Positions 6,947 to 15,829 of a stretch of 64,000 bases of DNA are shown piece by piece (within the stretch, counting starts at the first letter, position 1; the number at the start of each line of letters is the position of its first letter). Below the pieces are notes generated by a model. That model ran no database searches and was not told where the DNA came from. It saw only the letters and a list, made by a program, of their open reading frames with translations. The stretch spans positions 2,728,001 to 2,792,000 of the forward strand of contig NZ_CP157940.1 in NCBI RefSeq assembly GCF_040207125.1. Reading direction: 5' to 3'. Made by a program: the position numbers and the translations under genes. This stretch comes from Lacrimispora sp. BS-2. Lineage in GTDB: Bacteria; Bacillota; Clostridia; Lachnospirales; Lachnospiraceae.

Positions 6947-9919
6947 TTATCCAACGATTTCCAACAACTGGCTGAAGGCTGACAGCTTATAATCTGCTAA
7001 GATAGATTTTACCGCATCTCCCACTGCTGCACAATCCATTCCGCCAGATTTTGCAGCCTTAAGCCCTGCCTCGGCATCTTCTACTACAAGACAGCTTTCT
7101 GCCTCACAGCTTAGCATGGAGGCTGCCTTTTGAAATACTTCCGGATGGGGCTTTGAATGGGTGATTGTATTTCCATCAGAGACTGCGTCAAAAAAATGTT
7201 CCAATCCCAGCTGTTTCAAGATCAGCCCTGCATTCTTGCTGGAAGAGCCGATTGCCAGCTTTATCCCACGCTTTCTAAGTTCTATTAACGTATTCTTTGT
7301 TTCCGAAGACAAATCGGAGGTGGTCATGCCTTCCAGCAGCTTTTTATACCCCTCATTTTTTTTCGTAAGATACATTTCCTTATCTTCCTCTTTCATCACC
7401 TTATCATACCGTTCCAGTATGATATCAAAGCTTTCCTTCCGGCTGACTCCCCGCAGACGGTTATTGATGACTTCATCAAAATAAATCCCCAGCTCATCTG
7501 CCACCTCTTTCCATGCAAGATAGTGGTAATGATCGGTATGACAGATCACTCCATCCAAATCAAAAATAACCGCTTCATAGATTTTCTTTTCCACATACAC
7601 AGATGCTTCCGGTTCCACCCTTCTCTTTCTTCCAAATACCATAAGCGACACCGGGCTGCTTCCGCTGTTTGCGATTGTGACGCCTTTCTTTTCCACTGTA
7701 ACCGTCAGCTTCCGGCCCTTCCATACCAGGGGAAAACGAAGCTCATCCCATGCTTTTGGCAGCTTGGGATTAAGCTCCAGGCTGCCGTTTCGGATCCTTA
7801 CTCCCCCAAAACCCATTATGCAGCTTAACCAGATTCCTCCGATGGAGGCACTGTGAACTCCTTCCTCTGATGATTTCATATCTGGTCCCAGATCAATGGA
7901 GCAGGCCGCCTGATACATTTGGTATGCCATGTCTTTCATTCCATAATCATTGGCTAACACTGCATGAACACATCGGCTTAAAGAGGAATCATGAAGGGTC
8001 TTATCTTCATAAAATATAAAATTTTTTCTTTTTGTTTCCAGGGAAAATAAATCCGGCAGCACAAAATCCAGCATGACTGTATCGGCCTGTTTGGAAACCA
8101 TCAGTTTCCCCATCTGCTCCATATTATAATCCTGGTGGATTCCCAGAACCTTTACAGAGGATTTATAGGGTGCCAGATCAATGGGCTCAAGGCTCATATA
8201 CTGGTCTGTCTGAGGGACAATGCCATTTTCACCGGGCACCGGCAGGTAGAGTTTTTCCCTCTTTTCCTTAAGCCTCTGTTTTAACTGGTCAAAATGGAAC
8301 TTCTGGTCCAGCCGGTCTGAAACCTCCTTATTTTCCTTTGGTAAAGCTTCCATAATACGTTCTGCCAGCTCCATATTATGATCCGCCATATAATTGGTAT
8401 AGGTGTTATTGTCCACATGCTCCTTATACTCATCCGGGCCGATCACATCAAGGATCTCGTAACAGGCCTTTTTCTCATTCCATTCCAGGCGGCTGGCCCA
8501 GAAAAGAGCCGTATCCAGTATGATTTCATATCCGTAGCGGTCCATATAGTCCTGATCTCCTGAGACCTGATAATACTGCCATACCGCATAAGCCACATCA
8601 GCGCTGATATGGTGCTCGATTAAACCTGTGAGGCACTTTTGCACCTTGCCCGTTACCACGTCAGTACCAAGATATAAGGGAGTTACCTCGCCGTCGTCGA
8701 TCCAGGCGCACTCCCATGGATACATGGCCCCCTCCCAGCCGTTTTCGGCAGCTTTTTTACGGGCGCCATAGAGATTTCTGTACCGGTATTCCAGAAGGGT
8801 TCTGGCTGTTTTTGGCTCCGTAAGGGTAAAATACGGCAGGATAAACATTTCCGTATCCCAAAAGGAATGGCCCTTATAGCCTTCTCCTGTCAGGGCCTTT
8901 GCACCGATTCCAACCCGGTTGTCATCCTTTTTCACCATAATATTCAAATGGTACTGGGCAAACCTGAGAGCAAGCTGATCAAAACCATCATTTCCCCGTA
9001 TAGTCACCTCATGGTCTTTCCAGAATTCTTCCCACGCTGCTTCTGACTCATCCAGCAGTCTGTCATATCCCTTATCAAATTCAATCCGTAAGCACTCCAT
9101 GCCGTCTGCCTTCAGCCGTTCAGACATACCGGAGTGTTCTTCCTTTTCATAGGCCAGGTCCCTGGAGGAATGAAAACAGGATATCTTTTCCATGCGGATG
9201 GTTTCACCGGCCCCTGCTGTCATGGACCAGCGCAGATCCATATTTCTTCTTCCCATGACCGGAAGGGGCTTTTCCTCCCGGCTCATCCGACAGGCACTGT
9301 GGACCGCCGCAAGCACCCGGGACTCGGTCGTTTCTGCCAGAAACTGCATGGTGACGCCGTCATAGATCCTGCGCCTTAAATTCTCAAAGTGCATGGCTCC
9401 ATGGTTTGTCACATCCCCATGAATTCCTGTCTCAATCACCAGCTGCGCGCTGCCGTCACAGGACAGCTCCAGGCATTCCGCCGCAACATGTTCATTTTTC
9501 AGGGACACAAACCGTTTAAAAACAGCCGTTACCTGAGTCTTAGAGGGGCATTCCCATACGACCTTTCTGGCGGTTTCTCCGTTCTTTAAGTTCATGACCC
9601 TTGAATACTCTTTCACCTTTCCTGACTGGAGGTTCAGACGGTATCCGTCAACATAGATGTCCACTGCGGTTACATCCGGAATATTGGGAAGCTCCGTCAC
9701 CTCTTCATCTCCTGCTTTATTAAAGGTTCCGGTAATGAACGTGTTCCTCACCTCTTCTACATACCGTTCTTCCAGGGCGTTCCGCATTCCTATGTAACCA
9801 TTTCCCTGGGCAAAAATCGCCTCGTATTTTCCCAGATTCCTGGCATCAAATTCCGTTTCCTCCACCAGCCAGTTTTTTAAGTCTCCCTGGCCCTTTAAAA
9901 AATTCATTGTATTAAGCAT
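6947..9919 (-). CDS. GH65 disaccharide phosphorylase fused to beta-phosphoglucomutase
   Basis: One 990-residue polypeptide combining two enzymes. Residues ~1-765 are an inverting GH65 alpha-glucoside phosphorylase (maltose/kojibiose/nigerose/trehalose phosphorylase family): GYKGHSFWDTEMF, the catalytic-acid motif VIGPDEYKEHVDNN near residue 494 and the phosphate-binding SASIGGIW segment. Residues ~772-990 are a HAD-family beta-phosphoglucomutase: AVIFDLDGVICHTD, RLRGVSRKESF, SSSKNAG, SKPHPEVF and VVEDAEAG. The first half would release beta-glucose-1-phosphate and glucose; the second turns the former into glucose-6-phosphate. The reading frame is uninterrupted and has an AGGAGG site before ATG 9919. 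Linkage specificity cannot be told from sequence alone. Cytoplasmic; co-transcribed with an ABC importer and malL. Confidence 0.92.
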   Translation of the reverse strand: MLNTMNFLKGQGDLKNWLVEETEFDARNLGKYEAIFAQGNGYIGMRNALEERYVEEVRNTFITGTFNKAGDEEVTELPNIPDVTAVDIYVDGYRLNLQSGKVKEYSRVMNLKNGETARKVVWECPSKTQVTAVFKRFVSLKNEHVAAECLELSCDGSAQLVIETGIHGDVTNHGAMHFENLRRRIYDGVTMQFLAETTESRVLAAVHSACRMSREEKPLPVMGRRNMDLRWSMTAGAGETIRMEKISCFHSSRDLAYEKEEHSGMSERLKADGMECLRIEFDKGYDRLLDESEAAWEEFWKDHEVTIRGNDGFDQLALRFAQYHLNIMVKKDDNRVGIGAKALTGEGYKGHSFWDTEMFILPYFTLTEPKTARTLLEYRYRNLYGARKKAAENGWEGAMYPWECAWIDDGEVTPLYLGTDVVTGKVQKCLTGLIEHHISADVAYAVWQYYQVSGDQDYMDRYGYEIILDTALFWASRLEWNEKKACYEILDVIGPDEYKEHVDNNTYTNYMADHNMELAERIMEALPKENKEVSDRLDQKFHFDQLKQRLKEKREKLYLPVPGENGIVPQTDQYMSLEPIDLAPYKSSVKVLGIHQDYNMEQMGKLMVSKQADTVMLDFVLPDLFSLETKRKNFIFYEDKTLHDSSLSRCVHAVLANDYGMKDMAYQMYQAACSIDLGPDMKSSEEGVHSASIGGIWLSCIMGFGGVRIRNGSLELNPKLPKAWDELRFPLVWKGRKLTVTVEKKGVTIANSGSSPVSLMVFGRKRRVEPEASVYVEKKIYEAVIFDLDGVICHTDHYHYLAWKEVADELGIYFDEVINNRLRGVSRKESFDIILERYDKVMKEEDKEMYLTKKNEGYKKLLEGMTTSDLSSETKNTLIELRKRGIKLAIGSSSKNAGLILKQLGLEHFFDAVSDGNTITHSKPHPEVFQKAASMLSCEAESCLVVEDAEAGLKAAKSGGMDCAAVGDAVKSILADYKLSAFSQLLEIVG

Positions 9920-9936
9920 TATGTCCTCCTATATTG

Positions 9937-10761
9937 TCAGCCTTTTACTCCTGATGCCGCAACACTGGCCTGTACCTGCTCCTGGGCCAGCGCATATAAA
10001 ATAATGCCCGGAAGCACCACAAGGGTCAAAGCGGCAAACAGCTTTGTATAATCATAAGAAAATGATTCGGTAAAAAATTGCAGCGCCACCGGCAGAGTCC
10101 TGTTCTTATTGGAAGAGGTCAGCAGGGAAGCGTAAAAAAATTCATTCCAGTTATTTAAAAACATGAGAATCCCGGCCGTAGCCAGTCCGCCTTTTGCCAG
10201 AGGCAGGTTGATCTGGAAAAATACCCGGAGAAAGCCTGCTCCTTCCAGCCTGGCCGCCTCATCTAAGGATGAGGGAATGGACATAAAGGTGGATTTTAAG
10301 ATAAACACGGACATTGCAAGTCCCATGGATAAGTAAACCACTGCCAGCCCCCAGATGTTGTCATAGAGATTCATCTTCATGATCAGGGAGAAGATGGGCT
10401 GTGCCTTGGAATGGGATGGGACCAGCAGAGTAATGGTAAACAGGGCAAAAATCAGGGATTTTCCGGGAAAACGATACTTTCCGATCACATAAGAACCCAT
10501 GGCAAAGAACAGCAGCGACAGGAGCGTTGAGGAAATGCAGACCAGAAAGGAATTGACTGCATACCGGAAAAAATCGTACTTTTCAAATAAGTATATATAT
10601 GGTTCAAAACTTATGGAAGAAGGCAGTGTAAATGGATTTCCAAGGATCTGGGCATTTGTTTTAAAGGATGACATGATCATCCAGAGAATCGGAAAAACCG
10701 ATATGATCACAGTAAAGATCATAAGAAGATACATACAAAATTTGGTGATTTTTTTCTTCAT
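9937..10761 (-). CDS. Carbohydrate ABC transporter permease (MalG-type)
   Basis: Inner-membrane subunit of a CUT1-family sugar importer, 274 residues with six predicted membrane segments. The EAA loop SLDEAARLEGAGFLRVFFQI near residues 180-200 is the contact for the ATPase. The ATG at 10761 is chosen because GGAGGTG lies 6 nt upstream; an in-frame GTG at 10770 falls inside that SD. No ATP-binding subunit is encoded in the operon, so a shared MsmK/UgpC-type ATPase elsewhere in the genome is expected. Pairs with the permease at 10774-11670. Confidence 0.93.
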   Translation of the reverse strand: MKKKITKFCMYLLMIFTVIISVFPILWMIMSSFKTNAQILGNPFTLPSSISFEPYIYLFEKYDFFRYAVNSFLVCISSTLLSLLFFAMGSYVIGKYRFPGKSLIFALFTITLLVPSHSKAQPIFSLIMKMNLYDNIWGLAVVYLSMGLAMSVFILKSTFMSIPSSLDEAARLEGAGFLRVFFQINLPLAKGGLATAGILMFLNNWNEFFYASLLTSSNKNRTLPVALQFFTESFSYDYTKLFAALTLVVLPGIILYALAQEQVQASVAASGVKG

Positions 10762-10773
10762 TGCGCCCACCTC

Positions 10774-11670
10774 CTAATAGATGCTGTCATTCATGCGGAA
10801 TGTAATATTGACAACTGCCAGAATAATAAGACCAAGGGCAAACATGACCATACCGTTGGCATTGGCATAGCCGTATTTCATATCGGATATGGAATTGACC
10901 AAAATCAGCGGTATATTCATGGTATCATCTCCCGGCCCTCCTGCGGTCGTCAGCCTGATCTGCTCATACATGGCAATTCTGGAAGTAATGGAACAGATCA
11001 CCCCGGTTCCAATGGCATTCCTGCAAAGGGGGAGCATGATATGGCGCGTCAGCTGCCACGGGGAGGCCCCGTCTACCCTTGCGGCTTCCACCACTTCCTC
11101 AGGGACTGCCATTAAGTCATTTAATACAACCAAGGTTACAATCACCGCATAAAAAATCCAGGTGCATGTAACCGCCCAGAATGCATATGGGGACTGGTAG
11201 AACCACTGGACGTGAAATCCGGGGTGAAACCATCGGATCATGTTATTTAAAATTCCCATATCATCATTGAAAATGAATTTGTATATCATGGCCCATGCAG
11301 CTGCTGAGATCACATTGGGCACCATAAAAATCACTCTGGTAAATTTCCAGCCCTTGGGCTTTGCGTATAAGACAAATGCCATCAGCACGCCGAACCCAAC
11401 ATGGAGGGTGGCCGCGATCACGGACCAGATAAGAAGATTTTTCAAGGATATGCGAAAGGTTTCTGAATGAAAAAGATCTATGTAATTTTTAAGTCCTATG
11501 AAAACCGGTTTGTTGAAGCCATCCCACTTGGTAAAGGAAGTGGCGATTACCGTAAGGATAGGCGATAAGTAAAACAGCAAAAATATCAGGAGGGAGGGCA
11601 GTAAAAATAAGTAGCACCACTTATAATTCCTTCTCTCCAAAACGGTGGGATTTGACTTTCCTGCTTTCAT
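10774..11670 (-). CDS. Carbohydrate ABC transporter permease (MalF-type)
   Basis: 298 residues, six membrane segments, start ATG 11670 preceded by GAGGG; an in-frame upstream ATG at 11718 has no SD and lies in a terminator hairpin. The EAA motif EEVVEAARVDGASPWQ is followed by HIMLPL. Together with the MalG-type subunit it forms the translocation channel for the sugar delivered by the lipoprotein at 11799-13157. Translation follows an intra-operon terminator (11687-11739), so its level is probably below that of the binding protein. Confidence 0.93.
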   Translation of the reverse strand: MKAGKSNPTVLERRNYKWCYLFLLPSLLIFLLFYLSPILTVIATSFTKWDGFNKPVFIGLKNYIDLFHSETFRISLKNLLIWSVIAATLHVGFGVLMAFVLYAKPKGWKFTRVIFMVPNVISAAAWAMIYKFIFNDDMGILNNMIRWFHPGFHVQWFYQSPYAFWAVTCTWIFYAVIVTLVVLNDLMAVPEEVVEAARVDGASPWQLTRHIMLPLCRNAIGTGVICSITSRIAMYEQIRLTTAGGPGDDTMNIPLILVNSISDMKYGYANANGMVMFALGLIILAVVNITFRMNDSIY

Positions 11671-11686
11671 TTTCTTCCCTCTTTCT

Positions 11687-11739
11687 AAAAAAATACTGCT
11701 GCAACACACCCCTTTCACAGGATTTTTACAGCAGTATTT
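11687..11739 (-). terminator. Intra-operon terminator between binding protein and permeases
   Basis: On the minus strand AAATACTGCTG and CAGCAGTATTT (arms 11729-11739 and 11691-11701) form an 11-bp stem with a long loop, followed by seven T (11693-11687). It sits 60 bp after the binding-protein stop, as expected for partial termination that keeps binding protein in excess over permease. Confidence 0.7.
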
Positions 11740-11798
11740 AACCGAATCAAGTAGTAAAGCGGATTGTGAATATCCCCTTCACTTCCCATGTACGATGT

Positions 11799-13157
11799 TT
11801 AGTTTTTAGCTTCCCCTGCCTTCTGAGTTAATTGACTACAAAATTCCTCCGGCGTAAGAGTTCCATCTGCCAGCTTTGGAAGCAGCTTTCCAAATTCCGT
11901 ATCAGCAACGGAAGCTGGCATCACATCGAAAATAGATGCCGTGTATCTGGTATCTCCATCCATGCTTTCGGCAAGCTGGGATAAGATGCGGTTCTCCGCC
12001 TGTTTCTTTAAGAACTGGTCGCTGTGATCAAGTTTAGGAGCCACGCCGCCTTCGGTCAGCACCAGCTGCTCGATTTCTTCTTTAGAGTCTCGGAAAGCAA
12101 AGAACGCTTTTGCCAGTTCCTTTTCCTCATCAGAGGCGGTATTGGCGATCCAGAACTCACCAAATACTCTTGGATTTGCAATGGCGAAATTGCCGGGATA
12201 AATGTCTGAAGTCACTTCCTCACCGGTAAAGCCGTTAGACCACTTGTCTGCTGATTTTTCATCAAAATCGGAGGCCATCCAGGAGCCGTTGCATATGAGG
12301 GCAGCACTCTTGCTCATAAATGCATTGGCTGCATCTGCGTAAGCCGCGCCAATGGTATTGGATGACGCATTATTCTGAAGGAGATTCTGCAGAATGGTTA
12401 TTGCGGAAACGATCTTTTCATCGGTATAATCATACAGCTTATCATCCACATACTGAGCCAGGTATGATTCTCCGCCTTCCTGATTGGCAATAAGGACAGT
12501 GAGAAAAAGTCCTGTTGTCCATGCATTCTCTGCGGTCTGGAATGCGAACTTGTTATCTCCAATGCTTTCTGTAAATTCGTCAAGGGACATATCCTTAAGG
12601 GCTTTTTCCGGCTTATACATGGTATTGTTATAATACAGACCCACAGGCTTTAACACGGAAAGGGGCTTGCAGATCAGTTTTCCGTCTACGGTGCAGTAAT
12701 CCATGGAATCGTCAATCCAGTTATTCTTTACTTCCGGGTTGGCATTTGCAAATTCAGTCAGGTCGTATGCCATGTCATTGGCAAGAGCTACGCTCTTAAA
12801 CCACTGAAGATCGATTCCGCCTGAACCGGGTGCATGGACAATGGCGGGAAGCTTGTTCTGCTGGGCCAGCTGCTTGATTTTTTCTGCATACTGGGCCTGA
12901 GGAACCTCCTCGACCACGATCTTATACTTGCCTGCGTACTTCTGATTAAACCGTTCTACTTCAGGGAGAAAGAAAACAGCTCCTACATTTTCACCTGCAA
13001 GATAGGTTGGAAATGTCATCTGTATTTCCTTGTTCGAAGCATTTTCCGTATTGCCTGCCCCTGGTGCCGTTGTTTTACTGTTCCCACCAGAGCAGCCGCT
13101 GATCACCGTTGCCGCAGCCATAACAGCCGCCATAATCCCCGCCAATCTTCTTTTCAT
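11799..13157 (-). CDS. Sugar-binding lipoprotein of ABC importer
   Basis: Extracellular solute-binding protein (family 1, CUT1), 452 residues, tethered by a lipid: signal peptide with lipobox ending ISGC at Cys22. The mature part starts with a Ser/Thr/Gly-rich linker and continues as a two-lobed binding protein (TFPTYLAGENVGAVFFLPEV, GSWMASDFD). Start ATG 13157 has AGGAGG upstream. The neighbouring GH65 and GH13 enzymes suggest a short alpha-glucoside (maltose, isomaltose, kojibiose or nigerose) as ligand; this is inference from context. Confidence 0.9.
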   Translation of the reverse strand: MKRRLAGIMAAVMAAATVISGCSGGNSKTTAPGAGNTENASNKEIQMTFPTYLAGENVGAVFFLPEVERFNQKYAGKYKIVVEEVPQAQYAEKIKQLAQQNKLPAIVHAPGSGGIDLQWFKSVALANDMAYDLTEFANANPEVKNNWIDDSMDYCTVDGKLICKPLSVLKPVGLYYNNTMYKPEKALKDMSLDEFTESIGDNKFAFQTAENAWTTGLFLTVLIANQEGGESYLAQYVDDKLYDYTDEKIVSAITILQNLLQNNASSNTIGAAYADAANAFMSKSAALICNGSWMASDFDEKSADKWSNGFTGEEVTSDIYPGNFAIANPRVFGEFWIANTASDEEKELAKAFFAFRDSKEEIEQLVLTEGGVAPKLDHSDQFLKKQAENRILSQLAESMDGDTRYTASIFDVMPASVADTEFGKLLPKLADGTLTPEEFCSQLTQKAGEAKN

Positions 13158-13179
13158 AAAATTCCTCCTTTATATTTAT

Positions 13180-14199
13180 TTATAATTGCTTCACACTTTT
13201 GCCTTCCTCAAGAAAATAGTTTGTCATATGAACCTTGGAATACTTTTCATCATTAACCATTTTCATGAGAAGCTTTGCCGCATCGTAACCTTTTTGCAAC
13301 ATGTTCTGGTTGATACGGGTGATAAAAGGGTCTATGTATTTCATAAAGTAATTGCCGTCATAACCGGTAATAGAAAAATCCTCCGGACTCTGATATCCCA
13401 ACTCCTGAACTGCTCTTAAAACACCAATGGCCGTTAAGTCGCTCATGCAGACAAAGGCGGTGCCAGCCTCTTTTTTATACTTCTTCAGCAGCTTTTTGGT
13501 TCCTTCATATGCTGTCTGTTCCATAAAGTCCGTATAGATCACTTTGCAGCTTTTTGGATCAATACCGTTCTTTTCAAGGGCATCTAAGTAACCCTGTTGA
13601 CGTCTGATAGAAACATCGGACTTTTTCCGGCCATAAACAAGAATCAGATTCCGGTGTCCGCGGTCGATCACGTACTGGGTAATCTGCTCAAAAGCTTTTC
13701 TGTCATCTGTCATAACAGCCGATGTATATGCTCCGTCCAGCTGAATATCAATGGACACACATGGAAGTGTGGAATGAGGCAGACTTTTTACCAATGGATC
13801 TGTTATCCTGAGTCCCATAATTACGGCCCCTGATAATGAATATTCTCTGCAAAATGTGTCAAAATCCTTTTTTTCCTGTTCTTCCTTCCCAATGGAATAC
13901 ATAGCCAGATTGATCTCATGCTTCATCATGTAGGTATAAGCTCCCTGGATAACATTCATCATGAACTCGTTTGACTGAGCCTCCTCCAAAAGTCCGCAGA
14001 TGAGTAACGCCACATTCTTTTTGTTTTTAGAAGATAGATTTTTGGCACTGGTATTGGGAACGTACCCAAGTCTTTCCGCCGCCTCTTCCACGCGCGCCCT
14101 GGTTTTGGCCGACACATCACTGTATCCGTTTAAGGCTCTTGATACTGTACTTACTGATAATCCTGTTTCCTGTGCCACGTCATAAATTGATTTTGCCAT
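13180..14199 (-). CDS. LacI-family transcriptional regulator of the alpha-glucoside operon
   Basis: 339 residues: N-terminal helix-turn-helix SIYDVAQETGLSVSTVSRAL (residues 4-23) with hinge region, then a periplasmic-binding-protein-like effector domain (VALLICGL, SGAVIMGLR, TAFVCMSDLTAIG). First gene of the operon, 22 bp before the binding protein. Two palindromes with the LacI-type CG centre lie upstream, one covering the predicted transcription start, so autorepression and induction by an imported glucoside are likely. Confidence 0.93.
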   Translation of the reverse strand: MAKSIYDVAQETGLSVSTVSRALNGYSDVSAKTRARVEEAAERLGYVPNTSAKNLSSKNKKNVALLICGLLEEAQSNEFMMNVIQGAYTYMMKHEINLAMYSIGKEEQEKKDFDTFCREYSLSGAVIMGLRITDPLVKSLPHSTLPCVSIDIQLDGAYTSAVMTDDRKAFEQITQYVIDRGHRNLILVYGRKKSDVSIRRQQGYLDALEKNGIDPKSCKVIYTDFMEQTAYEGTKKLLKKYKKEAGTAFVCMSDLTAIGVLRAVQELGYQSPEDFSITGYDGNYFMKYIDPFITRINQNMLQKGYDAAKLLMKMVNDEKYSKVHMTNYFLEEGKSVKQL

Positions 14200-14216
14200 T
14201 TTACACCTCTTTTTTC

Positions 14217-14230
14217 CAAAAACGTTTTTG
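14217..14230. promoter_or_regulatory. LacI-family operator, proximal site
   Basis: Perfect 14-bp palindrome CAAAAACGTTTTTG in the leader of the regulator gene. Identical core to the site centred 70 bp upstream. Confidence 0.75.
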
Positions 14231-14246
14231 TCTTTTGAATTTTTTT

Positions 14247-14268
14247 AACACTTCTTTTTAGAAGTGTT
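14247..14268. repeat. Small stem-loop between the two operators
   Basis: AACACTTCT (14247-14255) and AGAAGTGTT (14260-14268) form a 9-bp stem with a 4-nt loop. On the minus (mRNA) strand it is followed by A residues, so it is not an intrinsic terminator; it may shape the leader RNA or the DNA loop. Confidence 0.5.
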
Positions 14269-14282
14269 GCATGAAAGTCTTT

Positions 14283-14304
14283 TTATCAAAAACGTTTTTG
14301 ATAA
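14283..14304. promoter_or_regulatory. LacI-family operator, promoter site
   Basis: 22-bp perfect palindrome with core CAAAAACGTTTTTG, placed immediately downstream of the -10 box and over the predicted start point. Occupancy would block initiation. Centre-to-centre distance to the second site is 70 bp. Confidence 0.8.
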
Positions 14305-14308
14305 TTAC

Positions 14309-14337
14309 AAAATAACATTTTCTTAGGGCTGTGTCAA
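14309..14337 (-). promoter_or_regulatory. Promoter of the alpha-glucoside operon
   Basis: Minus strand TTGACA (14332-14337), 17 bp, TATTTT (14309-14314). The operator at 14283-14304 abuts the -10 box. Confidence 0.75.
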
Positions 14338-14339
14338 TA

Positions 14340-14665
14340 TATTTTGTATTGTTTGTTATAAATTCCTAATTTCAATCGTTATCTTTGGATATTTTGTCTT
14401 GTGGTGTTTGTTTGAGAAGAATGCTTTTTCTCTCCACTGGCTGGCTGGATTTCTGTTTATGTCCTTTTTTTGATATTTAATTTTTGATTTTCGTTATACA
14501 TTTTGTTCGATCATCTCATAGTGTTTTGGGATTTTGTTGCAGATGGCGTTTGATTTTTTTACAGATTAATTGCTGTAATTGCAAATTGGATCTTAATGCA
14601 GGAACGGTCAGGCGATGGGAATATTAATTATTTTTTTATATTATTATTAGGGAAGAGAAAAAGAA
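14340..14665. other. AT-rich intergenic stretch, nothing recognised
   Basis: Between the alpha-glucoside promoter and the hairpin element downstream of the CPBP gene. No ORF with a convincing SD, no RNA fold and no repeat was recognised. Confidence 0.5.
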
Positions 14666-14669
14666 TCGG

Positions 14670-14732
14670 CGGTTCGGACGCCTGATGTTTTGCTGCATAG
14701 CTGCAGCAGGAAAATGCCTGGCATCCGGACCG
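14670..14732. repeat. Long imperfect hairpin downstream of the CPBP gene
   Basis: Outer arms CGGTTCGGACGCC (14670-14682) and GGCATCCGGACCG (14720-14732) pair with one mismatch and one wobble; an inner perfect stem TGCTGC/GCAGCA closes over a 6-nt loop at 14691-14708. It lies about 48 bp past the CPBP stop. It may end that transcript, although no clean T-tract follows, or be a small interspersed element. Confidence 0.5.
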
Positions 14733-14779
14733 GTCAGAAGCATGAGGAAAAGGATGTTCAAAACGAAAGCAATAGAACA

Positions 14780-15625
14780 TCACGGATGGAATCTATTCCT
14801 TTTGTTTCGATATATATAAAAGAAAAGCACAATAAGAAAAGAAAGTGTTTGTGCAATTGCAATCCGGACCGTCAATAGTTCATCCTCGCCGGAAGCCGTA
14901 GCCACATGCAGCAGATTAACCGTGGTGTTATTCACAAAATGTGCCGCCATTCCTGCCCACAGGGATCCTGTAAGCTTGAAAAGCATGCAGTACTGAATGC
15001 CAAGCAGAGTGCTTGTGGCCACCAGCATTAAGCCCGCCATGAGTGCGCCCGCCATGGACTGATTGCCGTCTATTACATTTCTCAGGGGCTGCATGATATG
15101 CCAGATTCCAAATAGAACGGAAGACAGTATACATGCGGCGGGAAAGGAATATTTTTCTTCTGCCAGCCGGACAAACAATCCACGGAAAACTCCCTCTTCC
15201 ATAATTACATTGATCATGTTTCCAGCTATGCAGATAATGATGAACAGAATACTGCTCTCCATCCCCCGGTTGCCTAAAGTGGAATAGCTGGTTACATAAA
15301 ACTTAAGCCCTGAAAAATTACCTGATATCGATTGCATCAGTATTTCAATTCCATAGCCTGCCGTAAAAACAACGGCGCCAAGCAATGTTCCTAATAAAAT
15401 ATTGCGGAATGTGTTTTTAGGAGAAAAGCCGATTTCTGACCATGAATACCTGAAAAATGGTATGACAGCCGCCAACAGAAGAATTCCGGTCAGTTTATGT
15501 ATAAATGCTTCTCCGATCATCGACTGATCAGTACGGAATATGAAATATTCTATGACCCGGAATATAAAGCAAATGGCATAAAACATAAAAATGATTGGGA
15601 TTGGATTTCGTTTGTAATTAAGCAT
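14780..15625 (-). CDS. CPBP-family intramembrane protease
   Basis: 281-residue polytopic membrane protein of the CAAX-protease/bacteriocin-processing (Abi) family. Conserved motifs are MEEGVFRG (Glu143, Glu144, Arg148), FGIWHI (His176) and a C-terminal HFVNNTTVN segment, the Glu/His set that forms the active site inside the membrane. Start ATG 15625 has AGAGAGG upstream; an in-frame ATG 60 bp earlier has none. It stands alone next to the lysis end of the tail locus. Family members serve in bacteriocin self-immunity or peptide maturation, but no such role can be shown here. Confidence 0.88.
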   Translation of the reverse strand: MLNYKRNPIPIIFMFYAICFIFRVIEYFIFRTDQSMIGEAFIHKLTGILLLAAVIPFFRYSWSEIGFSPKNTFRNILLGTLLGAVVFTAGYGIEILMQSISGNFSGLKFYVTSYSTLGNRGMESSILFIIICIAGNMINVIMEEGVFRGLFVRLAEEKYSFPAACILSSVLFGIWHIMQPLRNVIDGNQSMAGALMAGLMLVATSTLLGIQYCMLFKLTGSLWAGMAAHFVNNTTVNLLHVATASGEDELLTVRIAIAQTLSFLIVLFFYIYRNKRNRFHP

Positions 15626-15793
15626 AAGGATACCTCTCTGGCTGTTGTTTATGAAATTGGAAAAATTCTGTTGCCGCTGATTCATGGGATCATCTTTTGA
15701 TGTATTTTTTGATTTTTACTAATCTGTTATACTGGTCATTTTAACATAGCATGTGAATATTTTCCAGCATTTGGGGACGGCTTTCATAATTTT

Positions 15794-15829
15794 AGACGGG
15801 GCCGGATTGCCGGACTCCCGTCTTCTTTT
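15794..15829. terminator. Hairpin after the endolysin gene
   Basis: AGACGGG (15794-15800) and CCCGTCT (15817-15823) with an inner CCGG/CCGG stem, directly past the endolysin stop. The T-rich tail is on the plus strand (TCTTCTTTT), so it would stop rightward transcription best and act mainly as a 3' stabiliser for the tail operon. Confidence 0.5.

Noticed and set aside
10762..10770. GTG start for the MalG-type permease
   Set aside because: The GTG is inside the SD GGAGGTG; the ATG at 10761 is correctly spaced.
12834..13256. 140-codon plus-strand ORF
   Set aside because: Antisense to the binding-protein and LacI genes; no SD.
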